Shown here piece after piece: positions 10,041-19,609 of a stretch of DNA of 29,359 bases (the first letter of the stretch is position 1; the number at the start of each line of letters is the position of its first letter). A model generated the notes under the pieces. It worked only from the letters and a program-made list of their open reading frames with translations, searched no databases and was not told where the DNA came from. Position numbers and translations under genes: made by a program. Source of the DNA: Cladosporium sp. IMV 00045 (taxonomy: Eukaryota > Ascomycota > Dothideomycetes > Cladosporiales > Cladosporiaceae); assembly GCA_001931905.2 (NCBI GenBank), contig MSJI02000379.1, positions 1 through 29,359 of the forward strand. The letters run 5' to 3'.

Positions 10041-11508
10041 TCACTCACCCTGCACTGCCTTCAACTGAGCAAACACAAACTCCCCCACACCATCATGCGC
10101 GACTTCAATCCACATAATTTCCATCAAATCTTTCCTCACCTCATCCCAACTCAACCCCGCCGCAATCTCCCGCCACGCCTCCCTCACCCACCCCTCCGCC
10201 ACACCAACAACAGTCGACGCAGCAACCACCAAAACCCACACCAACTGCCTCCTCAATCCCTCACCCCCTCTCAAATCAATCCTCCCAAAAATCTCCGGCA
10301 ACCCCTTCCCCACCCAATTATACGGCATCTTCCGTCCCGGCACCACGAAAGTCGTGGTAATCAGCGCCAGCATCGCAATGCGCATGAGCTCTTGCATCGG
10401 CTCCTCGAGCTCGCCGCGCAGGAACAGCAGGCGCGACTGCAGGGAGGTGAGCACGCTGCCGAAGCGTGTGGCGTTGTAGCGGCCACGCTCGCGCACTGTG
10501 GAGTTGATTTGCTGGCAGAGATCTTGCAGGTCTGTGAAGGCGTGCGAGAGTCGCACGTCCCAGTGCAGCGGTGGGGAGGTGAGTTCTGATTCTGAGAGGG
10601 CCGCGGGGCGTGGGAGGGGGAAGATGGGATCCCAGGATGTTGGGGCGCGGGTGAAGAAGGGGGCTTTGCCGGAGGCGAGCGTCCAGACGAGGTCGATGCT
10701 TTTGCGCGCGTATGAGTATTGGGATTTGTATGTTCGTTCACGCAACGACAAAATGCACTCACCGATCAAGTTTGAAATGTAGCTTGGGCCTCGTGGCCAG
10801 GAAAGCCATGTCGCCACACAACTGTACGATCTTCTGCAAGCCGTTCAGATGCGCGATGGCGGCTTTCCACTCCCCGAAACCCGCCGCCAGCATTGCGAGG
10901 TTGAAGACGCTGTACAGGATCGGCTCTTCCTGGTAGGCGTACTGGCTCTGCATTCTGGCCTGCAGCAGGGCGAGGGTTTTGTTCAGATGCAGCACGGTCT
11001 TGCGGCTCGCGATTGGATTCTCGCTCCAGCCGGGGTGTTGGAAGTCGTGCACGGCATAGCTCGTTGTTAGGATGGAGTTTAGAAAGGCGGAGTCGGCGTA
11101 CAGCCATTCGAAGGGCGTGCTGGGCCCGTTGATGCTTTGGAAGTCGACGCAGCAGTCGAAGGGGGAGAGGGAGTTGTTGGCGATGTCGTATGCGAACGCT
11201 TTGAGGAGGAGGCTCTTGGCTTCGGATGAGATGTTAGGATCGGCGAAACGAGTTTGATTAAGCACCACACTTGGCCGCATCAATGGGACGAGATCCTGTG
11301 CTTTCTCTCCTGCAGCTACATGTCGTTGCCCCTCCAGTTCCTCTTGTTCCTTCACTCGAGCAAGTTTCCGCTGCTCTCTCATCGATCTACGAGACCCTTC
11401 GCGTTTGTTCTTGCCCTGCATACATTTGCTGCGGATCTGTGAACTCTTCCTGCCTGGCTTGGGGTTTGATAGGGGATCTGATACGACGAACTCGAACTTT
11501 GTGGTCAT
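10041..11508 (-). CDS. Fungal_trans_2 transcription-factor-like protein, two exons
   Basis: Exons 11508-10763 and 10698-10041 join across a 64-nt intron (GTGAGT donor, AAAAG acceptor, phase 2, inside an Arg codon), giving 467 aa. The N-terminus FEFVVSDPLSNPK followed by a basic block (QIRSKCMQGKNKREGSRRS, residues 24-42) and a helical body is typical of fungal proteins carrying the Fungal_trans_2 domain but no Zn2Cys6 cluster. No zinc-cluster cysteine pattern is present, and none is found immediately upstream. Such proteins are annotated as regulators, though DNA binding without the zinc cluster is unproven. The AAG acceptor is less common in fungal introns, but both flanking frames continue smoothly (LHFKLDR into IDLVWTLASG). 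The SDR gene lies upstream on the same strand and could be a target; this is speculative. Confidence 0.82.
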
Positions 11509-11922
11509 GATGTCGGCTTCGACAGCTTAAAGTGGAAAGATTGTGGGCCAAACTGTTGACCCATTTTGGTCTTTGGCCGCCTTATGTGCAGCTCCTCAAA
11601 ATCCATGGCTGCCTACTTACATGTCCAGCTCATGCGTTGTCGAAAGGTTCCAAGAACGCCACCACCACCAGAAGGATGGCTGTGTAGCGCAAGCCAAGCA
11701 CGACATGTTCCCTCACAGCGGACGAGAGCTTGGCTGGTTATCTCCGTGGTCTCTGATACCTGTATGCACGTTCGTACGTCGTATTCACTACGTAACACGC
11801 AAACGGGCATGCAAACACGCTATCCATTGAAGCCCTCTGTATACGTCTTATCACCAAGTCTAGATTAAAGTAGCTAACCTAGCTACAAAAACAACACCTG
11901 AGTTCTTGAGTCCGAACATTCG
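11509..11922. other. Intergenic region
   Basis: About 414 nt separate the 5' end of the transcription-factor-like gene from the 3' end of the SDR gene. Small open frames occur on both strands, without codon structure or homology that I can see. It must contain the promoter of the former and the terminator of the latter. Confidence 0.5.
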
Positions 11923-13106
11923 TCACAACTGAATCTTCTCGTTAGCCGCCTCACTCCACTTCCACAACGCAGCATTGCCCTCACGATCATCAAGCCATTT
12001 CTCGACCTTTGGCTGCACCTTCCCGATAGGCAAGAAGTATCTCCCGGCGCCCTGCTGCGGTGCTTCCGGACTAGTGGCACAGTACAAAGAATTGCGAGCG
12101 CCCTCAATGGGAGTCATGGTGGATCCCAATTTCACAGACAGATTCAGCAACGATCCCATCAAACCCGGATCGTGGCCTTGCAGGTTCGTCTTGATCACGC
12201 CTGGGTGGAGGGAGTAGGCGGTGACACCTATGAGTTATTCGTCAGAGGAGCAACGTAGCAAGGTTTTTGGACCGACCAAAACTTACCCTGGTCACTGTAG
12301 CGATCATTCAATTCCTTCGCGTGCCTCATCGAGCCTTTCTTCGAATGAGCATAGCGCTGCCTGATCATCCGTGAATCAGCATCTTGACTCCCCTCACTCA
12401 CCCTCAACGGCAAAACTTACATCAACGCCATCGCACCTTTCGTGCTGGACATGTTCACGTCGTCGAGCTGCATGGTCTTGGGCCCCATCATGGAAGTCAC
12501 GTCGCTGGAAAGGTTGACAACTCTGACGCTCGTCTTGTCCTCGAGCTGAGATGCCGTCGAGAGCATGAGCGGCAAGAGATCGAAGGTGAGGATGAATGGT
12601 GACAGGTAGTTGACTTGCCACTGGGATTCGTAGCCGTCTTTGGTGAGCTCGTAGGGGACGGCCATGATCTGAATCAAGTCAATGAAAATCTCCAGAAAGG
12701 GAAGACGAGAGGCCATACCCCAGCGTTATTGATCAGTACATCAAGGCGCGATTCCCTCGCTTTGAACGCAGCCGCGGCCGATTTGACAGACCTCAGGTCT
12801 TTAAGATCGATCTGAAGGAACTGCAGATCGAGTTGCTTTTCTCCAGCGGCGCGTCTCATCTCATCGATCGCATGGTTCACACGCTCTTCTGAGCGGCTGC
12901 CAATGTAAACGCGCGCATTGTGAAGGGCCAGGTGAAGTGCTGTTTCATATCCGATGCCGGAGTTTCCTGAGAGAGCTTTTGTCAGACGATTGTCGTTGCT
13001 CGTAGAGTGTAAATAGGCATGTCCTACCACCGGTGACGATGATGACCCGCCCCGTGAGGTCGGGGATGTCCTTCTCGGTGAATTGGGGCTGTTTGCAGTC
13101 GTGCAT
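11923..13106 (-). CDS. Short-chain dehydrogenase/reductase, five exons
   Basis: Exons 13106-13028, 12966-12719, 12668-12421, 12360-12287 and 12227-11923 splice in frame to 317 aa; the introns are 61, 50, 60 and 59 nt with GT-AG ends. The joins restore textbook SDR motifs: TGGNSGIG at residues 25-32 (NAD(P)-binding, built across intron 1), NNAG at 106-109 (ending exactly at intron 2), VNLSS at 160-164, and the catalytic YAHSK (Y195, K199) just after intron 3, then YSLHPGVIKTNL. The long gap between the Ser and Tyr motifs resembles retinol-dehydrogenase/WWOX-like SDRs. The substrate cannot be inferred. There is no signal peptide or membrane segment. The start at 13106 is the ATG that gives the conserved pre-Rossmann segment DLTGRVIIVTG. 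Confidence 0.93.
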
Positions 13107-14243
13107 GGTGCTGTTTGTCGATAGATAGTCACTTTGGGAGCTCGAGGTCTTGCAAACTGTTGTGCGATGAATCGAACGAACAGTCAAAAATGAAAACCCC
13201 CAGACGACTCCAACTCGACTTTTGATTCTTCTCGACCGGAAAATCCCAAAATCGTTATCCCCAAGTCCAACGAAAGATGCAGTCCACATCTGCGCCTCAT
13301 CCTCGCGTAGACAGCCAAACCATCTTGGCACGCCCATAACGAGACACTTTCGACCATACTGTTGTCTCCTTTCGGCCAAAACACTATCTCGTTATCTCCG
13401 GCTTTCTAGGCGTCAGACGCCACAATCGATTTCGCGCTATTTGCCTAAAGCTGAATCCTTCTCTGCAGGCTTACGTGATGAGGGCTGAGACGCAGCCATG
13501 CTTACTGTACACACAAGATCGGACGGCGTGGTTGCTAGTCGTCATCCATTGAGGCTTGGAGCGCTTGGAGCGCTTGGCCTTGATGAACCGATACTGCGCC
13601 AGCGATACGCTGCCAAATGAGGCGCTGAAATCTTGTCGGTGCTATATGGGCACAGGTTAGAACTCTTTTGGCGGATATAGCGATGTCACTCAAATCCGGT
13701 CTTTAGGCAACATCTTTGCAGGATAGCAGATGACATGTCAAGCACCATCGGGTAAAGAATAAATGAGTAAGCGATACCTTGCCGTCTTGACATCGTCCGA
13801 AATACCTACTTTTCTCGGTGTTGCAGACTTTCATTATGTATGCCAATCTTCACAGTACATGTGCTAGACAGCTCGCACATCTCGGATCCACCAGCATAGC
13901 ATGTTAACATACCCTAGTCGACGATGTATGCGCCGTGGACTACGTGATCTTTTGCTCCCTGTTGCTGGTATTCAGAGCAAAGTATCCGGATGGCGTCTTC
14001 TGTGCCAAAAGATTTGGATTGGCTCGCCCAGAGACAAACAATTCCTTCATCACATGAAGACAACTGCTTGTGTTGACTCCCATGAAATCGCTCAATGTTG
14101 CCTCAATCGCCTTAGTCCTGCCATCTTCGGATCAGTTCAGGGTGAGGCCCGTAACAGGCCGGGCATCACCCAGCACCACATGAAGACCGAAACCATCTTC
14201 TCACGAAACTCTCAAATCGCAAGTCCACAACCTCCTCTCAACC
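13107..14243. other. Long intergenic region
   Basis: About 1.1 kb lie between the SDR start and the 3' end of the Bin3-type gene. Open frames (for example 13901-14359 on +) run antisense into the Bin3 gene or lack coding character. The only structure noted is a short 9-bp tandem repeat at 13555-13577. I cannot support a gene here; a noncoding transcript is not excluded. Confidence 0.5.
13555..13577. repeat. 9-bp tandem repeat, about 2.6 copies
   Basis: CTTGGAGCG occurs at 13555-13563 and 13564-13572, followed by the partial unit CTTGG. It is short and probably replication-slippage noise in noncoding DNA. Confidence 0.7.
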
Positions 14244-14996
14244 TCACTCCCCCTCCTTCCCAGGCCTCCTCCATACCCTCACACTCCTCTCAAACCCAAA
14301 CTCATCCCTCTCCCACCCATCAACCTCCTCCCAACCGCCCTCTCTCAGTACCTCCGTAAACGGCGGCCTCAGAACCAAATCCTTAAAATTCGGCTTGAGG
14401 CTAGGACATTTCTTCGCAGCGCGCTTATAATTCGCCCAATCCTGCGGTTCCAACACCAGAAATCCGCCCGGCACCACGATTTCAAACAGCCGCCTGAAAA
14501 GCTCCACCAGAACGGCGTCCGAGTTGTTTAGATGCACCCATTTGACCACGCTCAGCAGCAAAATCACATCCCACTTCCCTCCTGCCGCGGCGCCCGTGAA
14601 AGGCCATGTATTTGCGAAATCGAATTCTTCGAACGACACATTCCCCACGCGCCTCCCTTCCGAAAAAGCCGTCTGTTTGGCTTCGTGAGCAGATTTGACA
14701 AGACCCGAATCCAGATCGACACCGACGACTTCTTCTACGGCGAAATGGGTCGCGAGCTCTAAGGTGATTTTGCCGGCGTTGCAGCCTAAGTCCAGCACGC
14801 GAGATTTTCCTTGCACGAAGGGGGCGAGTTGCGTGAGGCGTGGGTCGGGGATGAGCTCGCTGCGGAAAGAGTAGTAGGATGTGTAGTTGCCGTGGCGGCG
14901 GAGTTCATGGTTTTGCTTGTTGCGTTGGTTTTTGGTGATTTCTGATGGGGTGGTTTCCTCGGTGGGAGGGCCTGTGGTGTTTTCTGGTGATGACAT
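14244..14996 (-). CDS. Bin3-type SAM-dependent RNA methyltransferase (MePCE/Bmc1-like)
   Basis: Intron-free. The open frame extends to 15047, but only through a GTG codon; the ATG at 14996 gives 250 aa. Motifs in order: GNYTSYYSFR (36-45), SAM-binding motif I VLDLGCNAG (67-75), GVDLD (92-96), the Bin3 signature LLSVVKWVHLNNSD (147-160) and PGGFLVLEPQDWANY (176-190). These identify the Bin3 family, which adds a methyl group to the gamma-phosphate of RNA polymerase III transcripts (7SK in animals) or, as fission yeast Bmc1, associates with telomerase RNA and U6. No 7SK RNA is known to me in ascomycetes, so U6 or telomerase RNA is the more likely client. Divergent from the decarboxylase gene, with 500 nt between the starts. 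Confidence 0.9.
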   Translation of the reverse strand: MSSPENTTGPPTEETTPSEITKNQRNKQNHELRRHGNYTSYYSFRSELIPDPRLTQLAPFVQGKSRVLDLGCNAGKITLELATHFAVEEVVGVDLDSGLVKSAHEAKQTAFSEGRRVGNVSFEEFDFANTWPFTGAAAGGKWDVILLLSVVKWVHLNNSDAVLVELFRRLFEIVVPGGFLVLEPQDWANYKRAAKKCPSLKPNFKDLVLRPPFTEVLREGGWEEVDGWERDEFGFERSVRVWRRPGKEGE

Positions 14997-15496
14997 TTTT
15001 TCGAAATTTGTTTTTGGTCGATCTGGTGGTTGTTCAGCTTTCGGCACCCTTGTATTTGAATTTTTTTTCCTCGACGTGTACTGAGCCTTTAAATCTATTT
15101 ATACAGCCTCCGGTAAGTCTTGATTGATATAAAGATTCATAAATAATTTATTAGTTGACTCTTACCCCAAAGAAGATGGGTCCAACTGAGGCAATACGCC
15201 TTCTCATTGGCTCGCTACACATAACGGCGGTTATAATTCCACACGGGCGGAAACGAAGCCTTTCTTCAGACGACATGCCGACAAATGGAGGATCGAACTT
15301 CTCCACCCGACGGCGGGGGGAGTATAAACGTATTGCAACAACCCTACCTAGGTAGGTAAGGCTGATTCTTGTTTTTGCCGCGATTCCTAATTGCTTTTAA
15401 CCTCTCCTCCATTTCCTTTGGAGTCTTTTATGATCCCACTGAAACCCCATTCACCTGGGACGTAAGACACTGAGATTCCAACAAAGCATCCTAACC
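14997..15496. promoter_or_regulatory. Divergent promoter region (Bin3-type gene / decarboxylase)
   Basis: This 500-nt region contains an inverted CCAAT box (ATTGG, 15206-15210) that could serve either gene, a TATA box TATAAA at 15323-15328 oriented toward the decarboxylase, and a 14-bp palindrome at 15343-15356. A poly-T run near 15061-15068 lies on the Bin3 side. Confidence 0.5.
15343..15356. promoter_or_regulatory. Perfect 14-bp palindrome CCTACCTAGGTAGG
   Basis: It lies 15 nt downstream of the TATAAA at 15323-15328 and 141 nt upstream of the decarboxylase ATG. The sequence equals its own reverse complement, as expected of a homodimer binding site, though no factor is assigned. The related but imperfect string CACCTAGGTATA occurs near 3691. 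Confidence 0.5.
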
Positions 15497-17179
15497 ATGG
15501 CATCAACACCAACCACCAATGGCTCGACCAACGGGCACCAACCCAAACTCGACCAAAGAACCATCCCCCCAATGGGCATGACCGGACCGCAATTCCAAGA
15601 AGCAGCCATAAACTCCATCAACGAGATCGAGAAGTACTACTCGACCCTCCACGAACGGCCCGTAGTCCCCTCCATCTCACCCGGCTGGCTTCACAAACTG
15701 CTTCCAGAATCAGCACCCCAGCAAGGCGAAGCATGGGAAACCATCGCGAGCGACCTCGAGAGTAAAATCATGCCGGGCGTGACGCACTGGCAGAGCCCGA
15801 AATTCATGGCCTTCTTCTCCGCCAACAGCACCTACCCTGGCATTCTGGGCGAGCTCTGGAGCGCGGCCCTGACAGCCCCGGCTTTCAATTGGATGTGCTC
15901 GCCCGTCGTGACGGAGCTGGAAACCGTGGTGCTCGACTGGCTGGCGAAAATCCTCGCTCTGCCCGCTCCTTTCCTCTCCACGAGCACGGGCGGCGGCGTC
16001 ATCCAGGGCTCCGCCAGCGAAGCCATCGCGACCGTAATGGTCGCCGCACGCGAACGCTTCGTGCGCAGGCAACTCGAGCGGGAAAACCTTCCCATGCCCG
16101 AAGAGTCCGAGGAAGCAGAAGACCGGGCGTGCGAGATCCGCTCGCGCCTCGTCGCCCTGGGCTCCGAACAGACGCACAGCAGCACGAAGAAAGCCGCCAT
16201 CATCGCCGGCACGCGATACCGCAGCATCAGCGCCTCGCGCAGCGACGCCTACGCCCTGACAGGCGCGAACCTGCGCTCCAAACTCGAAGCTCTCACCGCC
16301 AAGGGCCTGCACCCCTACTACCTGACTGTCAGCATCGGCACGACCAACACCTGCGCCGTCGACGACATCGCCTCCATCGCCGCCGTAGCGAAAGACTACC
16401 CCGACGTCTGGATCCACTGCGACGCCGCATACGCAGGCGCAGCACTCGTGTTGCCAGAATTCCAACACCTCTCGCAGCAGCTCTCGCACGTCGACTCCTT
16501 CGACATGAACATGCACAAATGGCTCCTGGCCAACTTCGACGCCTCGGCCCTCTTCGTGCAGAACCGACACGACCTGACAAGAGCTCTGAGCATCACGCCC
16601 GCCTACCTGCGCAACGCGTACACGGACGCCGGCCTCGTGACCGACTACCGCGACTGGCAGATCCCGCTGGGCAGGCGCTTCCGCGCGCTGAAAGTCTGGT
16701 TCGTGCTGCGGACGTGGGGCGTTGAGGGTCTGCAAGCGCATATTAGACACCACCTCGCGTTGGGGGAGTTGTTCGCCAGCTTGGTGAGGTCGCGCGGCGA
16801 TTTGTTTGGGATTTTCACGCCGCCGGCTTTCGCGCTTACGGTCTTGACGGTGCGAGGACGAAGGGGCCAGAGGGGTGCGGAAGCTGAGGCGCAGTTGTCG
16901 AATGGGAATCATGGCGAGGATCCAAGACCGTACGAGGAGAGTCAGGAGGTCGTGCATCCTCAAGCCGAGGATGGGTCGGTCGAGGAGGCGAATAGGGCGA
17001 CGGAAGCGGTGTATAAGATTATTGATGAGAGGAAGGAGTTCTTTTTGACGTCGACGGTGATTGGTGGCGTTTTCGCCATTCGCGTGGTCTCCGCCAATCC
17101 GTTGGCGGAGGAGAAGTATGTGAGGCGGGTTTTTGACGAGTTGGTGCAGGCGGCGGAGCAGGTGTTGGGGGAGAAGTGA
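15497..17179 (+). CDS. Group II PLP-dependent decarboxylase, aromatic-L-amino-acid decarboxylase-like
   Basis: Intron-free, 560 aa; ATG in good context (AACCATGG). Motifs in order: SANSTYPGILGEL, NWMCSPVVTELE, QTHSS with H227 (stacks on the PLP ring), SIGTTNTCAVDD, HCDAAYAGAA with D309 (pairs with the pyridine nitrogen), NMHKWLL with the Schiff-base Lys K341, and the catalytic-loop Tyr Y370 in TPAYLRN, 29 residues after the Lys as in animal DOPA decarboxylase. Keeping this Tyr predicts true decarboxylation; in plant aromatic acetaldehyde synthases it is Phe. TDYRDWQIPLGRRFRALKVWFVLR is nearly the textbook sequence. A hydrophilic acidic insert (about 453-500) precedes the C-terminal domain. 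Likely substrates are Tyr, DOPA or Trp, but selectivity cannot be read by eye. No pathway partners adjoin it. Confidence 0.93.
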   Translation: MASTPTTNGSTNGHQPKLDQRTIPPMGMTGPQFQEAAINSINEIEKYYSTLHERPVVPSISPGWLHKLLPESAPQQGEAWETIASDLESKIMPGVTHWQSPKFMAFFSANSTYPGILGELWSAALTAPAFNWMCSPVVTELETVVLDWLAKILALPAPFLSTSTGGGVIQGSASEAIATVMVAARERFVRRQLERENLPMPEESEEAEDRACEIRSRLVALGSEQTHSSTKKAAIIAGTRYRSISASRSDAYALTGANLRSKLEALTAKGLHPYYLTVSIGTTNTCAVDDIASIAAVAKDYPDVWIHCDAAYAGAALVLPEFQHLSQQLSHVDSFDMNMHKWLLANFDASALFVQNRHDLTRALSITPAYLRNAYTDAGLVTDYRDWQIPLGRRFRALKVWFVLRTWGVEGLQAHIRHHLALGELFASLVRSRGDLFGIFTPPAFALTVLTVRGRRGQRGAEAEAQLSNGNHGEDPRPYEESQEVVHPQAEDGSVEEANRATEAVYKIIDERKEFFLTSTVIGGVFAIRVVSANPLAEEKYVRRVFDELVQAAEQVLGEK

Positions 17180-17546
17180 TGGATGTGATCATGACTTGTA
17201 GATATGAGGAGGCTCTGTTGTGTTTGGATGTGGAGAGATAGTACTAGTATTTCGAGGCAGCAGGAAAGTATATATGAGAAGCATGATAGAAACGATGAGA
17301 TGAGACATTTGGCAGAACCACGGATTACAAGAAGCAGCAAGTGAACATTGCAAAGACGCATGATCGTCGTTATATTCGTGGTAGAAACCCGGGTAGAGGG
17401 TTCGAAAGCTATCTGAATAGAATCCAATCCCTTTCATCCAAGCAACTTTTGTGTGTTTGTTGTCTCTACATCAATGTCATGGCATCGGAGAAAGAAAAAG
17501 GAGAAAGAAAACATTTTCGAGATACGTCTCAACAGACGCCAGCAAT
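17180..17546. other. Convergent intergenic region
   Basis: These 367 nt carry the 3' ends of the decarboxylase (+) and triosephosphate isomerase (-) genes. It is AT-richer than the flanks. No gene is seen. Confidence 0.6.
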
Positions 17547-18408
17547 CTACTGCTTAGCGTTGACAATGTCGACGAAAGCGGGCTTCAAGCTAGCGCCGCC
17601 AACGAGGAAACCGTCAATGTCAGCCTCCATGGCGAGGTCCTTGCAGTTCTTCTCAGAGACAGAGCCGCCGTAGATGATACGGGTGGAGTCGGCGACGCTC
17701 TGGCCGAGCTCCTTGCCCATCCACTCGCGGATGCCCTTGTGGACCTCCTGGGCCTGCTCGGTGGTGGCGACCTTGCCGGTGCCGATGGCCCAAACGGGCT
17801 CGTAGGCGACGACGATCTTGGACCAGTCCTTGACCTGCTTGCTGACGGCGGCGAGCTGGTGGATGACGACGTCCATGGTCTTGCCGGCGTCGCGCTGCTC
17901 GAGCGTCTCGCCGCAGCAGAGGATGACGGAGACGCCGCCGTCGATCGCCGTCTTGGTCTTGTTGGCGATGAAGTCGTCCGACTCCTGCAGGATGACGCGG
18001 CGCTCGCTGTGGCCCAGCAGCGTCCAGGTGATGTTGCTGTCCTTCAGCTGCTCGACGGAGATCTCGCCGGTGAAGGCGCCGTTGGGCTTGTCGAAGACGT
18101 TCTGCGCCGCGACCTCGATGCCGCTGCGGGCGTGCTCGCGGGTCAGGAGGAGGTAGAGGGCGGGAGGGGAGATGACCACCTCGGTGTTGGAGTCGAGGGA
18201 GGCGTTGTTGAGGTTGTGGACGATGCTCTTGATGGACTCAATGGTACCATTCCTGGAGGGGGGAAAGTGTCAGTAACTCGTCTTGATGGTTGTGTTTGTT
18301 GGTCTACCAAGTATAGGTAGGTAGATTGAGATGAGGACAAGGTGAGGTGGGGTGAGTTGGGGATGCATACATCTTGAAGTTACCGCCGACGAAGAATTGA
18401 CGAGCCAT
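17547..18408 (-). CDS. TPI1: Triosephosphate isomerase, two exons
   Basis: Exon 1 is 18408-18371 and exon 2 is 18252-17547, separated by a 118-nt intron (GTATGC donor, CCCTCCAG acceptor) that interrupts the Met13 codon; 247 aa, the normal family length. Catalytic residues are all present: K12 (NFKMNG), H94 (LLGHSERR) and E164 (AYEPVWAIGTGK), with the phosphate-binding IIYGGSV and GFLVGGASL. The enzyme interconverts dihydroxyacetone phosphate and glyceraldehyde 3-phosphate in cytosolic glycolysis. Third codon positions are overwhelmingly C or G, more so than in neighbouring genes, as expected for a highly expressed glycolytic gene. The leader is almost free of G (see the separate entry). Confidence 0.97.
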
Positions 18409-18500
18409 GGTTGCGGTGTTGGTAGTGTTGTTGGTATGGAAAAGGCGGTATGGAGTGTTGATAGAAGGAGAAGTTGTGATTGTTGTCGTTGTTGTTGTTG
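18409..18500 (-). promoter_or_regulatory. G-depleted, CAA-rich leader of TPI1
   Basis: On the coding strand the 92 nt before the ATG contain only three G residues and no ATG, with repeated CAA units (for example CAACAACAACAACGACAAC at the distal end). Such leaders are unstructured and favour efficient scanning. The transcription start is not known, so the leader boundary is inferred. Confidence 0.5.
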
Positions 18501-19609
18501 AGGGGAAGATGGGCAATGGACAAGGACAAGCAGCGAGGTTTTGCTCTCCTCGACAACCATTCAACCCCACCAGCCCACCAAAATCTTAGAGCGTCCTTAT
18601 GACACAATAAATTGGCCCACGCGCGCTGGGGTCGGGCATCTTGCAACTAAAGTATGTCCGCCTGATCGCCTGTAGAGCTGCACATTAGATGCATTTCTAC
18701 AAACATACTTCCAACATGCTACTGCACAATTACTCCACGGAGCTCTCTGCGCTCCTCTTCACGCCGGAGCAGGCCCGACCATCCCGATCTCTGCGTGTGA
18801 AGACACGGGTCATTACGGAACTGCGAGTGCTACGAACAATGCCTGTGTTAGCCGCAGACGGACTTATGGAAATTGTCAAGATGCAGATTTAGTAGTCAAA
18901 CAAATCACTGAGACGTGGGTCACTGTCAGCAAGCCCGATTCCATGAAGTTTTGGTGGATGACCAGGCTGTGCCATACCATGTAACTGATTGGAATCACGG
19001 CCCTGAACATCTGTACCATCACCTCTAGCGATTGAAACATGTTATAGAGACCAGGATATCGTACGACGAAGTTTGGAGCTTGCCCATCAAGTCGAGTAGC
19101 AACAGACTCATACTCCAAACATGGTATTCAAGGCATTCATCACCCAATCAACAAAAATCTCTCGATAAAACATCGCATTCATTCTCTAGCACACCTTACT
19201 ACAGAAAAGCCCCGGTTCTAACAAGAAGCCTCTGGCCTCGATAACCACCGCGTATCTCATACAGCCCTAGTCTTACACACCCTCGCATGCAGACACAGAA
19301 AAAGAGTCGCAAATATGGAATGCTCATGCAACAAGAAGTAGGAAAACGGAGCCTCCCGATTCCTCGCCCGTAGTCTCATTCACCTGGCATGGTGACTTTG
19401 CTTGGAAAGCTGTTGATGCGAGCCGGTGCTTACCCTGAGGAGGTAGTCCGACTCACCGTTCGTGTTTGCGTGATAGTAGTGCACTGGTCGAATTCAAACA
19501 GAGAGAGCCCACCAGTCGTCGCTGTTGAGACATCGATCTCCAAGCGTTCGATCTTTGAAGTCGTCGTGCTGTAAAAAATCCATCAAGTGTCGTGCGTGGA
19601 CAGAGCCAC
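18501..19609. other. Intergenic: TPI1 promoter and 3' flank of the U1-70K gene
   Basis: About 1.1 kb contains only short, uncharacteristic open frames. The left part must hold the TPI1 promoter; the right part the 3' UTR of U1-70K. I see no RNA gene or repeat. Confidence 0.5.

Noticed and set aside
13901..14359. 152-codon plus-strand frame overlapping the 3' end of the Bin3-type gene
   Set aside because: Pro/Ser/Thr-rich low-complexity translation with no homology; the overlap is antisense to a well supported gene.
15710..16963. 417-codon minus-strand frame inside the decarboxylase
   Set aside because: It is an antisense shadow of a GC-rich coding sequence; the plus strand carries a complete, motif-rich enzyme.
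11923..17179. Secondary-metabolite cluster made of SDR, methyltransferase and decarboxylase
   Set aside because: The methyltransferase is a Bin3 RNA-capping type, there is no backbone synthase, P450 or transporter, and the flanking genes are housekeeping.
17451..18320. 289-codon plus-strand frame across triosephosphate isomerase
   Set aside because: Antisense shadow caused by strong codon bias (runs of Leu, Val, Asp, Gly); the minus strand encodes all catalytic residues of the isomerase.
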